64,000 nucleotides of DNA from Cupriavidus sp. UYMMa02A (GTDB lineage: Bacteria > Pseudomonadota > Gammaproteobacteria > Burkholderiales > Burkholderiaceae). Of the stretch, positions 50,765-60,034 are shown one piece after another; the first letter of the stretch is position 1; each line of letters opens with the position of its first letter. The notes beneath the pieces are model-generated. The model did not search any database and had not been told where the DNA came from. It was given only the letters and a program-made list of their open reading frames with translations. The stretch is from NCBI GenBank assembly GCA_001725945.1, contig LRMT01000043.1, positions 62,001 to 126,000 of the forward strand, read 5' to 3'. The translations under genes were made by a program, and so were the position numbers.

Positions 50765-50920
50765 ATTGCGCCGAAGGGCCCTGACCGTCACTTGGCGCGA
50801 TGTCTGGCCTGTAAGTTCCACGCAAGCCAGCGCTGCCACACTGTCCCTCACAAGAATGGCGCTCAGCGCCCGGGGGTGGCCATCCGGACTCGTCCCCAAG
50901 CCATAAAGACAGGAGACACC

Positions 50921-51061
50921 ATGGTCAAGATCATCATCGCATTCGTCGTCCTCGCCGGCGCGGCCTTCTATCTGCTGAGCAAGGGGGGCGGCGATGTATC
51001 GATGGGCGGCGAGCAGCACGGCAGCGAAACCCACGCGCCGGCTGCCGCAGAGCAAAAGTAA
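50921..51061 (+). CDS. Small single-helix membrane protein, 46 residues
   Basis: Short gene with AGGAGACACC immediately before the ATG. The product begins with a hydrophobic helix (VKIIIAFVVLAGAAFYLLS, about residues 2-20) followed by a polar tail rich in Gly, His, Glu and Ala. No family recognised. Its own ribosome site and helix support it as real. Stands alone between acnA and a DUF2863 gene. Confidence 0.6.
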   Translation: MVKIIIAFVVLAGAAFYLLSKGGGDVSMGGEQHGSETHAPAAAEQK

Positions 51062-51161
51062 GCGCGCCTGACGGATATGCCTGCCGTCCCGGCCAGGCAT
51101 CATTCCTGTCAGCGCAGCGAGTAGAATACCGTTTTACGAAAAAAATCGACGGTTTCTCTAT

Positions 51162-52363
51162 ATGGCAGGTTTTCGCCCCAAGGCTTCCCCGCGTCTTCGC
51201 CCGATGCCGAGCGACTGGTGGCCGATGCGCTCGCCCTCGATGCATCGGGCAGCCGCATGGAGGACGCATACTGGGAACGGCGGCTCTCGCAACGCCTGGG
51301 CCGGCTGCTGAAGAATGGCAGCCAGACCGCGCTGGACGCGGCCCTCGAACACCTGTTCAAGCACAATGCGGACGCCTCCGACGTGCTGGCCGAGCAGGCC
51401 GAGACGCTGGCCGAATCGGCCATGCTGGAGGTCGATGGCGTGCGCTATGACGCGCTCCTCGTCGCCGCCCCGATTCTCGCGCATACCCGCTACGCGATTC
51501 CGTCGGGCTCGCTGAAGCCCGATCTCGCGCAGACGCTGGCCGTTCACCTGCAGGCGCATGTGCTGGCCACCGGCACCAAGGTCGCGCTGTCGCCGTACCT
51601 GTACAGCATCGATCAGCTGCCGCGCACGCACAGCGATACGTTCGCGCTGACCCACAAGCTCGCGGCTGCCGCACTGGGGGGAACGGTGCCCAAGGTGGAC
51701 CTGCGCGACCTGCCGGAAACGGCGCCGATCCTGGCAGATCCGCGCTACCTGCTGGCCGTGGTCGTTGCGCCGCACGAGCAAGCGCTGTTCCGCTGGCAGG
51801 AAGATGCCAAGGAGCACCACGCCGAACGCTCGACCTGCCTCGAACAGTGGCGCAGCCAGGTACAGGCCACCGTGGCGCTGTTGCTGCCGGGCTGCGAGTT
51901 CGAACTGCTGCTGCCGGACGCATTCTTCCTGTCCTGCCGCGAATCCGACAAGAGCATCCGCCCGCTGACCGTGCGCGCTGCCGTGAACTACCTGAGCGGC
52001 ACGCTGGACGTTCCCGCGGGCCAGCTCGCAGCGGTGGTGGCGGCGTTCGGCGAGGAAGTGGTGGAAGAGTACCGCGTCGGCTTCACCATGCGCGGCGAGA
52101 AAGATGTGATCTACGGCATTGTCTGGCCTGTCTATGGCCGCGAAGCCGGCGAAGTCGATGCCGACGAAAAGGGCAACCCGCTCGAGCAGATCTGCGAAGA
52201 ACTGCGCAACGCCGGCGTCGAGGACATCTTCCGCCACGCGGCATTGTTCGATCCGGAGTATTGCGAAGACTGCGGCACGCCGCTCTACGCGGACCGCAAC
52301 GGCGAGATCGTCCACGCCGAACTGCCCGAAGACGCGCCGACGCAGCAGCCGCTGTTCCACTGA
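51162..52363 (+). CDS. DUF2863 family protein, one frameshift
   Basis: Cytoplasmic-looking protein of about 400 residues of a family known from Burkholderiales, function unknown. It begins MAGFRPKASPRL at 51162; a missing base near 51197 leads into PDAERLVADALALDASGSRMEDAYWE. It has a zinc-ribbon-like CEDCGTPLY near the C-terminus and ends LPEDAPTQQPLFH. The middle alternates alpha and beta segments (YLLAVVVAPHEQALFRWQ, EVVEEYRVGFTMRG). Family naming is from memory. Confidence 0.78.
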
Positions 52364-52406
52364 CGCCGAAAGGCTGCTGACAAAGTCAACGCTGCGAGTG
52401 TTATCT

Positions 52407-52530
52407 CCCCTCTCCCATTGATGGGAGAGGGGCGGGGGAGGAGGCAGGAGCCTCTACGAAGTGAGGCGCCATGGTTCTTGCCATGCGCCTGCCCTCTCCC
52501 CCAACCCCTCTCCCGCAAGCGGGAGAGGGG
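52407..52530. repeat. REP-like pair of palindromes
   Basis: Two near-identical hairpins: CCCCTCTCCCAT / ATGGGAGAGGGG (52407-52432) and CCCCTCTCCCGC / GCGGGAGAGGGG (52505-52530), about 75 bases apart with imperfectly complementary sequence between. This is the look of a BIME/REP element; other copies would be expected elsewhere in the genome. Confidence 0.65.
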
Positions 52531-52568
52531 AGCAAACAAGCTGGCATGGCCAGGTTGTGAGCAATCTG

Positions 52569-52591
52569 AACGGCCCGCGCAGCGGGCCGTT
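52569..52591. terminator. Hairpin between DUF2863 and trmB-like genes
   Basis: Perfect 10-bp stem AACGGCCCGC / GCGGGCCGTT with a three-base loop, 12 bases beyond the stop of the convergent methyltransferase; serves both genes. Confidence 0.65.
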
Positions 52592-52602
52592 GTGCTTTGC
52601 GG

Positions 52603-53271
52603 CTAGCGCTGCGCCACGCAGCGCCACAGTCCATGGCCCGACGCCGCGTACTTGCGCTCGAACGGCGTCATGGCGATCTGGGGTTCCCACGCCTCGGTCA
52701 CGGACGGACGGCCCAGCATGCCCAGCGCCGCCACGAACTCGTCGACATAGACCTTCCAGTTGCTGCGGCACTCAAGGTAGTCGCCACACGCCGCCAAGGC
52801 AGGAAACACGGCATGCCCGTGCCAGCGCCGGCCGAGATGGCCGATCTTTGGCCAGGGATTGGGATACAGCACATAGTGCCGCGCCACCGGCACGCCATAT
52901 TCCTGCAGCAGGCGCCACACATCGACAAGGTCGGCGCGGGTCCAGCAAAAGTTGCCGGGCATCGGTGCGTCGCCCCACCAGTCCTTGCCGGCGCCGAGGC
53001 GCTTTTCCGACTGGTCCACGCCGATCACGAAATGATCGGGAAAGGCCGTGGCGAGGCGCAACGTGCTCTCGCCCACCCCGCACCCGGCGTCAAGGATCAG
53101 CGGCGCTTGGCCTGCCTGCCGCCAGCGCGCCAGCGCCTCGTCCAGCGCGCGCCGGCTGACCTCGCCGACCGGCTTGCGGAACGGCTCGGCAAGATGGCGC
53201 GCCACGCGCGTTGCAAGGTGTTCGTGTATGTCGGACTGCGCCGAGACGATGGTGGGGGAATTGGCAAACAT
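52603..53271 (-). CDS. TrmB-like tRNA (guanine-N7)-methyltransferase
   Basis: SAM-dependent methyltransferase of 222 residues, intact. Motif I is LILDAGCGVGEST, then HFVIGVDQSEKRL, and the TrmB-type active region HYVLYPNPWPKIGHL. The C-terminal AWEPQIAMTPFERKYAASG resembles the substrate-binding end. An N-terminal extension of about 50 residues replaces the usual one, so it could be a paralogue rather than the housekeeping enzyme. No clear ribosome site. Divergent from the binding-protein gene. Confidence 0.8.
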   Translation of the reverse strand: MFANSPTIVSAQSDIHEHLATRVARHLAEPFRKPVGEVSRRALDEALARWRQAGQAPLILDAGCGVGESTLRLATAFPDHFVIGVDQSEKRLGAGKDWWGDAPMPGNFCWTRADLVDVWRLLQEYGVPVARHYVLYPNPWPKIGHLGRRWHGHAVFPALAACGDYLECRSNWKVYVDEFVAALGMLGRPSVTEAWEPQIAMTPFERKYAASGHGLWRCVAQR

Positions 53272-53427
53272 GCCGCCATTTTAACGGCGCCGTCCGCCGA
53301 ACCTGACCGGAAAGCCTGCATGGATGTCGTTTTGCCGGCACAATGCGGGCAAACTGCCTGAGAACCGCCCATGGCCGCGCGCCCTCCTCGCTCGCGGCGC
53401 CCGGGCCTGCATGAGGAGCCTAGCGCC

Positions 53428-55018
53428 ATGAATTCCCGCCGCCCTTCCATCGTTTCCGGAGCCATCCGCGCCGCGCTGCTGTGCGGCGCCGTACTCGCGC
53501 TGGCGCCGGTCGGCAGCGCATACGCCGAAGACCTGCGCATCGGTCTGGCGGCCGATGTCACATCCATGGATCCGCACTGGAACAATGCCGGGCCGAACAA
53601 TGCCATCGCCCTGCATATCTTCGAGTCGCTGGTGTTCATGGACAAGAACGCGCGCTATATCCCGGGGCTCGCACTGTCCTGGAAGCCGGTCAATCCGACC
53701 ACGTGGGAAATCAAGCTGCGGCCCGATGTGAAATGGCACGACGCTCGCCGTTCACGAGCGCCGACGTCAAGGCCTCGCTCGAACGCCCCGAGAAGCTGAC
53801 CAACAGCCCCGGCTCGTTCACGAGCTACACCAAGCCGATCGCGCGTATCGAAACGCCCGACGCGCTCACGGTGCGGCTGACCATGAACGTGGCCAACTAC
53901 GCCAACCTGGCCAATGACCTGAACAGTGTGCCGATCATGCCGAAGAAGGTCGCCGCCACACTCACGCAGGCCGACTTCGATTCGGGCAAGGCCATGATCG
54001 CACCGGCCCGTTCAAGTTTGTGCGCTTCGCGCGCGGCCAGGAGATCGTGATGGCGCGCAACCCCGACTACTGGGCCCCAAGCCGGAATGGGACCGCGCAA
54101 TCTTCCGCATCATCACCGATAACGCGCCCGCACCTCCGCCCTGCTCGCCGGCGACGTCGATGTCATCGAAAGCGTGCCCGCCGCCGACGTGGCCAAGCTC
54201 AAGCAGAACGCGAAATTCCGCATCGAGCAGACCGTGTCATGGCGCACGATCTTCTGGCAGATGGACCAGTCGCGCGACAACCCGCCCTACGTCACCGACA
54301 AGGCCGGCAAGCCGCTTGGAAAGAATCCATTCAAGGATGCACGCGTGCGCACGGCGATCTCCAAGGCGATCAACCGCGACGCCATCGTCAGCCGCATCAT
54401 GGAAGGCTGGCGGTGCCGGCGTCGTCGCTGGTGTCGCCGCAGATCTTCGGGCACCCGGGCACCAAACCCGAGGCCTACGATCCAGAAGGCGCGAAAAAGC
54501 TGCTGGCTGCCGCCGGCTATCCGAACGGCTTCGGACTGACGCTGCACGCGACCAACAACCGCTACCTGAACGATGCGGCCGTGGCACAGGCCACCGCCAG
54601 CATGCTCACGCGCGTGGGCATCCAGACCAAGGTGGAAACCCTGCCGGTGGCCGCGTATTTCACACGCGCGCGCCAGGGCGATTTCTCGTTCGAGATGCTT
54701 GGCTGGGGTTCCGCGGCAGCGGACGTGGCGCTGCGATCGATCACCGGCACGCCTGACGCCAAGACCGGCTACGGCACGTGGAACTGGGGCAAGTACAGCA
54801 ACCCCCAACTCGACAAGCTGATCGAGAAATCGCTGACCACGGTGAGCAGCGACAAGGCACGTGAGGAGAACGCAAAGGCTGCAGCGAAGTTCGCGCTCGA
54901 CGACCATGCGGTCATCCCCTCGCACAGCCAACTCGCCATGTGGGCCATGAAGAGCGGCCTGAAGTACGAAGCACGTACCGACGAGTGGTCGCTGGCGCAG
55001 TTCTTCCACAAGCGGTAA
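53428..55018 (+). CDS. Peptide/nickel-type ABC transporter substrate-binding protein, five frameshifts
   Basis: Periplasmic SBP_bac_5 (cluster C) receptor of about 531 residues. Signal peptide AALLCGAVLALAPVGSAYA. Family segments: DVTSMDPHWNNAGPNN, GSPFTSADVKASLER, GTGPFKFVRFARGQEIVM, NPFKDARVRTAISKAINRDAIV, YDPEGAKKLLAAAGYPNGF and EMLGWGSAAADV. Bases are missing near 53741, 54000, 54070, 54128 and 54408, and restoring them gives a continuous frame. GAGGAG precedes the start. No permease or ATPase genes adjoin, so it is an orphan here. Ligand unknown. Confidence 0.82.
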
Positions 55019-55063
55019 CGGCCGCGAGCCCGGAGCCGGGCTCGCGGCTGCGGGCCGGACCGG

Positions 55064-55933
55064 TCAGATCACGAGCTTAGCTTCCTGCCGCGCATTGGCC
55101 GCGCGCAGCTTCTTCACCCAGTCGCGCGCCGGCAGCCCGGTGGTGTTCTCCACCACGTCGGCGCGCGCTTCCAGTGTTTCCCACGACACGTCGATGGCCG
55201 GCCCGTTGAATGCCAGCGCGATGACGTTGCCGTCGTGGACTTCCGGGAACACCAGCACGCGGTTGTCGAAGGCATCACAGATGCGCTCGATGTTCTTCGG
55301 GAAGCTGTCGTGATCGCCAAACAGGTTGATGGTCATCACGCCCGGTGACTTCAGCGTACGGCGGCACGCGCGATAAAAGGCTGTGGTGTCCAGCACGGGA
55401 CCCCGTGCCGTGGCGTCGTACAGATCCACCTGCAGCGCATCGATCGATGCCGTGCTGGCGGCATCCATCACAAAGTCCCAGGCGTCCTGCTCACGCACGC
55501 TGAGGCGCGCGTCGTCTTCGCGCAGGCCGAACATGCTGCGCCCAGCGATGATCACCGCCGGATTCAGCTCCACCGCCGTCACGCGCGCGCGCGCGAATGC
55601 CGGTGCTGAACTTGGTCAGCGCCGCGGCGCCGAGCCCGAGCTGCGCCACATGGAAGTCCGGGGCCGATGGCGACAGGAACAGCAGCCAGGCCATCATCTG
55701 CTGCGCGTACTCGAGTTCGATCGCATCGGGCTTGCGCAGGCGCATTGCGCCCTGCACCCACTCGGTACCGAAGTGCAGGTAGCGCACGCCTTCCATCTCG
55801 GAAACGTGACAGGGGCGAAGCGCGGCGTCATGCGCTTTTCTTCCTTTGACGGGCGTTCGCCACGGGTGCGGGTGCCGCGCGCGGGGCGGCGCGAGGCCAC
55901 GGCCTCGATCGATTTGCGTTTCAGTAGGGTCAT
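55064..55933 (-). CDS. Spermidine synthase-like protein, frameshifted
   Basis: Aminopropyltransferase-fold protein of about 290 residues after restoring one base near 55797 and two in a GC repeat near 55585. N-terminal Lys/Arg-rich stretch (LLKRKSIEAVAS), then YLHFGTEWVQGAMRL, VAQLGLGAAALTKF, VTAVELNPAVI, EQDAWDFV and IDALQVDLYDATARGP. The usual catalytic Asp-containing GGGDG motif is replaced by QLGLGAA, so it may not make spermidine. Two candidate regions before the start lack a good ribosome site. Confidence 0.75.
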
Positions 55934-56001
55934 GTCTTGCTTGTTCGGTCGCGCCAGAAGCCAGCGCAGGAAAGCCGCGATTGTGACAGAAACGCGGGCG
56001 A

Positions 56002-57142
56002 TCATTGGCCGGTGCCGGCGCAGATGCCTGTTCCGGCAGCCGCCAGGCCAGCGACCTCCTGCGGCGTCAGCACCAGCTCGCCGTTCACGGCACGGCCGAT
56101 CAGCACATCCGCAGCTTCCACCGGAATGCGCTGCTCCTGGTACCAGTCGCCGTCGTAGTAGGTCGTCGCATAACGCTCACCGCTGTCGCACAGCAGCGTG
56201 ACGATCGCGCCGGCCTGCCCGGCCTCGCGCATGCGCTTCGCCAGGTACAGCACGCCGACGAAGTTCGTGCCGGTCGAACCGCCCACTCGTCGCCCGAAGC
56301 GATGCGCCAGGTAACGCATGGCGGCGAACGACAGCGCATCGGGCACCTTGAGCATGGCGTCGAGGCACGTCGGGATGAAAGAACGCTCGACGCGCGGTCT
56401 GCCGATGCCTTCGATACGCGAGCCCGTGTCGAGCGTCAGCGCGGGATCGGGCTGGCCAGCAAGGCAACCGCGGAAGTAATCGAAAAACACCGAATTCTCG
56501 GGATCGGCGCACAGGATGCGCGTCTGGTGCCGTCGGTAGGCAACGTAGCGGCCCAGCGTCGCGACAGTACCGCCAGTGCCGCCGCTGGCCACGATCCATG
56601 CCGGCACCGGATGCGCTTCCTGCGCATCTGCCGGAAGATGGACTCCGCGATATTGTTGTTGGCCCGCCAGTCCGTCGCGCGTTCGGCGTACGTGAACTGG
56701 TCCATGAAGTGCCCGCCCGATTCGCGCGCGATGCGGTGCGACTCGATGTAGATGTCCGACGGGTTGTCGACAAGGTGGCAGCGCCCGCCATAGAACTCGA
56801 TCGCCTCGACCTTCGCGCGCGAGGTGCCGGCCGGGATCACCGCCACGAATGGCAGCCCCAGCAGCGCGCGAAATACGCTTCGGAAATCGCCGTCGAGCCG
56901 CTGGAGGACTCCACCACCGTGCTGCCCGCTTGCAACCACCCATTGCACAGCGCATAGAGGAACAGCGAACGTGCGAGGCGATGCTTGAGGCTGCCGGTCG
57001 GATGGCTGGACTCGTCCTTGAAGTAGACGCGGATATCCGGATAGCCCGGCAGGTCCAGCGGAATCAGGTGGGTGTCGGATGACCGGTTGAAATCGGCCTC
57101 GATCCTGTGGATGGCTTCATGGGTCCAGTCTGAATGCGGCAT
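56002..57142 (-). CDS. PLP-dependent cysteine synthase-family protein (Cds1-like), two frameshifts
   Basis: Fold-type II PLP enzyme of about 380 residues. N-terminal [25 protein letters not shown] lysine in [12 protein letters not shown] and [14 protein letters not shown]. After a missing base near 56865 comes [24 protein letters not shown], and after another near 56625 [18 protein letters not shown], ending in a segment with [11 protein letters not shown] and [18 protein letters not shown]. The last segment is typical of the Cds1-type cysteine desulfhydrase group rather than CysK. Distinct from the gene at 41601. Activity not provable from sequence. Confidence 0.8.
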
Positions 57143-57267
57143 GGCGCTTCCCCGGAAAGACTGCGAATGACAGGCCGGGCGGCAGGCGACCCGGAGCAAT
57201 GGGGCGAGCCGCCATCGTACAGGAAGTGCCGTTGCGAGCTAATGCGGCAATGCAGCGGTGACTGTCT

Positions 57268-57780
57268 TTATTTGGCCCGCCTCAACACGACCTCACCGGA
57301 GCCTCCCCCGGACGCCGCAGGAGTCGTCCAGCGCAATTCATCGCCCGAGAGCACGAACGGCCTGCGCTGCTCGGCACCGTTCCAGTTCGGGAAGGTACTC
57401 GAATCGATGCGAAAGGTGATGGTCTTGTCGGCTTCATTGACGATATACGTGCCAAAGTGGGCAATCGAACCTTGCACGACAGCGCGATATTCCTCCGCAC
57501 TGCCTTTCATCCGATCATTGGATGCGTACTTGGGCAGGTCGCCGCGCGCGTTCACCAGCGCATAGTGACCGTGACCGTCAAAGATCACCAGACCGTGAGG
57601 ATTGGGCCCGTACATCGGCGTGCGGCTGCCGTCAGGACGGACAGTGTCGACCGATACATAGGTCCACGCCCCAGCCAGTTGCTGGTCCAGGGTCGGTTGA
57701 GCCGCCACCCCGCATGATTGCAGCGCAAGTCCCAAAGCCACCAGTCGCAGGACGGTGGGAACGCTATCGATGCCTGTCAT
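57268..57780 (-). CDS. Exported lipocalin-like domain protein
   Basis: 170-residue protein, intact, with signal peptide LRLVALGLALQSCGVAA followed by a lipocalin_5-type domain (LAGAWTYVSVD, GPNPHGLVIFDGHGHYALVN, YIVNEADKTITFRIDSSTFPNW, GDELRWTTPA). A cysteine at the end of the hydrophobic stretch (LQSC) could be a lipid anchor. Ligand unknown. Confidence 0.75.
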   Translation of the reverse strand: MTGIDSVPTVLRLVALGLALQSCGVAAQPTLDQQLAGAWTYVSVDTVRPDGSRTPMYGPNPHGLVIFDGHGHYALVNARGDLPKYASNDRMKGSAEEYRAVVQGSIAHFGTYIVNEADKTITFRIDSSTFPNWNGAEQRRPFVLSGDELRWTTPAASGGGSGEVVLRRAK

Positions 57781-57952
57781 GGATTGCCTCGTCTATACGC
57801 TGCCTTGGCGACTCAAAGACCGCCAAATGCTCAACGTACTCATCCGCTCCGGTCTGCTCTGTTCGCTTCCCGACAGTGATGCGGATGCGGCAGTTCACCG
57901 CTCCTGCAGCCAGGGCCGCCCCAAGCATCAGATGTAACAGCACTTGATCTTC

Positions 57953-57972
57953 ATTTAACCAATGCGTTAAAT
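57953..57972. promoter_or_regulatory. Inverted repeat operator before arsR-type gene
   Basis: ATTTAAC-caatgc-GTTAAAT, a perfect 7-bp AT-rich inverted repeat ending six bases before the ATG of the ArsR gene, consistent with autorepression. Confidence 0.6.
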
Positions 57973-57978
57973 GACCTC

Positions 57979-58347
57979 ATGCCAAATCCCAGCGACCCGC
58001 TCTCGACCATCTTTGCCGCGCTGGCCGACCCGACGCGCCGCGCGATTCTTGCGCGGTTGTCCGAGGGCGACGCCCCGGTCAGCGAACTGGCACGCCCCTT
58101 CGATATCTCCGGCCCGGCCATTTCCCGGCATTTGCGTGTGCTGGCCGACGCAGGACTGATCGAGCGGGAAATCAACGCGCGCTGGCGTATCTGCCATTTG
58201 CGCCCGGGCGCCATGCGCGACGCGCATGGCTGGCTGGAGACCTATCGCCGGCTTTGGGAAGGCAATCTCGACAGGCTGGTGGCCTTTGTCGAGCAACCGC
58301 AAAGCGATACCGATGTCACCCATCGAAACAAGGGGATCAAGTCATGA
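57979..58347 (+). CDS. ArsR-family HTH regulator
   Basis: 122-residue winged-helix repressor, intact (LADPTRRAILARLSEGDAPVSELA, ISGPAISRHLRVLADAGLIERE). No metal-binding cysteine pair, so it belongs to the non-metal group usually paired with an SRPBCC (AHSA1) protein, as here. Its stop overlaps the start of the next gene (ATGA), so the two are translated together. Likely self-regulated through the repeat at 57953-57972. Confidence 0.9.
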   Translation: MPNPSDPLSTIFAALADPTRRAILARLSEGDAPVSELARPFDISGPAISRHLRVLADAGLIEREINARWRICHLRPGAMRDAHGWLETYRRLWEGNLDRLVAFVEQPQSDTDVTHRNKGIKS

Positions 58348-59425
58348 CCGAAGCAGCAACGTTTCACCTGGAGATGACCCGCCAGATCCGCGCGCCGCGC
58401 GAACGGGTGTTTGATGCATTTACCGACCAGGCCGCCCTGGCCGTCTGGCATTGCCCGCGCGGCATGCAGGTGCGGGAAGCCAGCGCCGATGCGCGCGTGG
58501 GCGGCCGTTATCGGCTGGTGATGGACGCGAAGGACGGCGAGCAACACATCGTCGGCGGCGAGTATCAAACGATCGATCGCGCCAACTTCCTGGCCTACAC
58601 ATGGCAATGGGAAGGCAGCGAACTACCGGCCGGCGTGCGCACGCTGATCGAGATCACGCTGACCGACAAGGATGGCGGCACGCACCTGCACATGCGCCAC
58701 AGCGGCTTCCCCGACGCGGCCACGCGCGATTCGCACGACAGCGGCTGGCAATCGGTCTTCAACAACCTGAGCGACTATGTGGATGCCGAAGGCAGCGCCG
58801 GCACGCTGACCGTCTATGGCGATGCGCGCAGCACCTACGTTCGCACGGTGCGCATGGCGCTCGAAGAAAAAGGCGTGCGCTACACGCTCAAGCCGGTTGC
58901 GCCGCACACCGACGAACTGCTGGCCCACAACCCGTTCGGCCGCATTCCGGCATTCAGCGACGGCCCGATCGATTTCTACGAACGCGCGCCATCCTGAGCT
59001 ACGTCAACGAAGTCTTTGGCGGCCCGAACCTGATTCCGCAAACCGGCCCCGCTGCCCGCGCGCGCTGCGAGCAGTGGATCAGCCTGATCAATTGCCACGG
59101 CTACGATGCGATGGTGCGCCGCTACGTGCTGCACTATGTGTTCCCGAAGGGCAAGGACGGCCAGCCCGATCGCACTACCATCGATGCTGCATTACCGGAG
59201 ATCGAGCGGCAGCTCGATGCCTTCGAGCAGGCATATGGCGGGCGCGATTTCCTGGTCGGGAATGCGTTGTCGATGGCCGACCTGTTCTTCGCGCCGATTG
59301 TCGAGTATCTCGGGCGGTTCCCCGAAAGCGCGGCGATGCTGGAAACGCGGCCGAACATCCGGCGTGGTCATGAAGTCATGCGCGCGCGGCCAAGTTACGC
59401 GGCCACGCAGCCGGATTTGGGGTGA
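58344..59425 (+). CDS. Fusion of SRPBCC (AHSA1) domain and glutathione S-transferase, one frameshift
   Basis: About 360 residues. The N-terminal 150 form an AHSA1-type SRPBCC domain (TRQIRAPRERVFDAFTD, VGGRYRLVM, HMRHSGFP, GWQSVFNNLSDYVDAEG). Without a stop or internal start this runs into a GST: TLTVYGDARSTYVRTVRMALEEKGVRY, NPFGRIPAF, then (after a missing base near 58988) ILSYVNEVFGG, and a C-terminal helical domain with GRDFLVGNALSMADLFFAP. The join at about residue 152 has no ribosome site, supporting a true fusion. Co-translated with the ArsR gene. Substrate unknown; detoxification is a guess. Confidence 0.82.
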
Positions 59426-59947
59426 TCAGTCGGGAGAGGACCGGCGCGCTCTGGCAGGCAGCCATGCTTGCAACGCCTGCCAGGCGCGCAGCTTCTCCGC
59501 ATACGACAAGGTATGAGCCGGACTACTGGAAGGCAGCCTGACGATGCGGTGACGATCGCCATGCTCGCGCAGGGCCTTCAGACCGATGCGCTCTGCGGTT
59601 CCACCATTGAATGCAATCACGGCGAGGTTCGGCAGCGAATCGATGAGGCCGATCAGGTCGTTGCCCGCATGGTCGCGGATATTGCTGTCGAGGCTGCCCT
59701 CGCGCCGTGCCTCGGCCACCACGTCCCACAACCCGATGCGGTGCGCGAGCAGCGTTTGCAGCCGCGCATCATAGTCCTGCGACGGCAGGTCGAGGCCGAT
59801 CATATCGCCCACCAGTCGCCAGAATTGATTCTGCTTGTGCGCGTAATACCGGCCCTGCGCCAATGACGCCTCACCGGGCAGGCTGCCGAGAATCAATACC
59901 CGCGTCTCGGCATCGACGACCGGAGGAAAGCAGCGCTTCAGCGTCAT
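59426..59947 (-). CDS. Uracil-DNA glycosylase superfamily DNA-deoxyinosine glycosylase
   Basis: 173-residue glycosylase, intact, of the short UDG-superfamily group that removes hypoxanthine (family 6, HDG-like). Motif A is VLILGSLPGEASLAQGRYYAHKQNQFW; motif B region is LPSSSPAHTLSYAEKL; the internal AFNGGTAE segment is also conserved. Convergent with the fusion gene, with adjacent stop codons. Confidence 0.85.
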   Translation of the reverse strand: MTLKRCFPPVVDAETRVLILGSLPGEASLAQGRYYAHKQNQFWRLVGDMIGLDLPSQDYDARLQTLLAHRIGLWDVVAEARREGSLDSNIRDHAGNDLIGLIDSLPNLAVIAFNGGTAERIGLKALREHGDRHRIVRLPSSSPAHTLSYAEKLRAWQALQAWLPARARRSSPD

Positions 59948-60034
59948 GGCTCGTTATCGCTTAGGTCCATCACCTTCATGCAGGCCGGAAGCAAAAAAGG
60001 GCCGGTCGCCCGGCCCTTCTCTTCTCGCCTGCCC

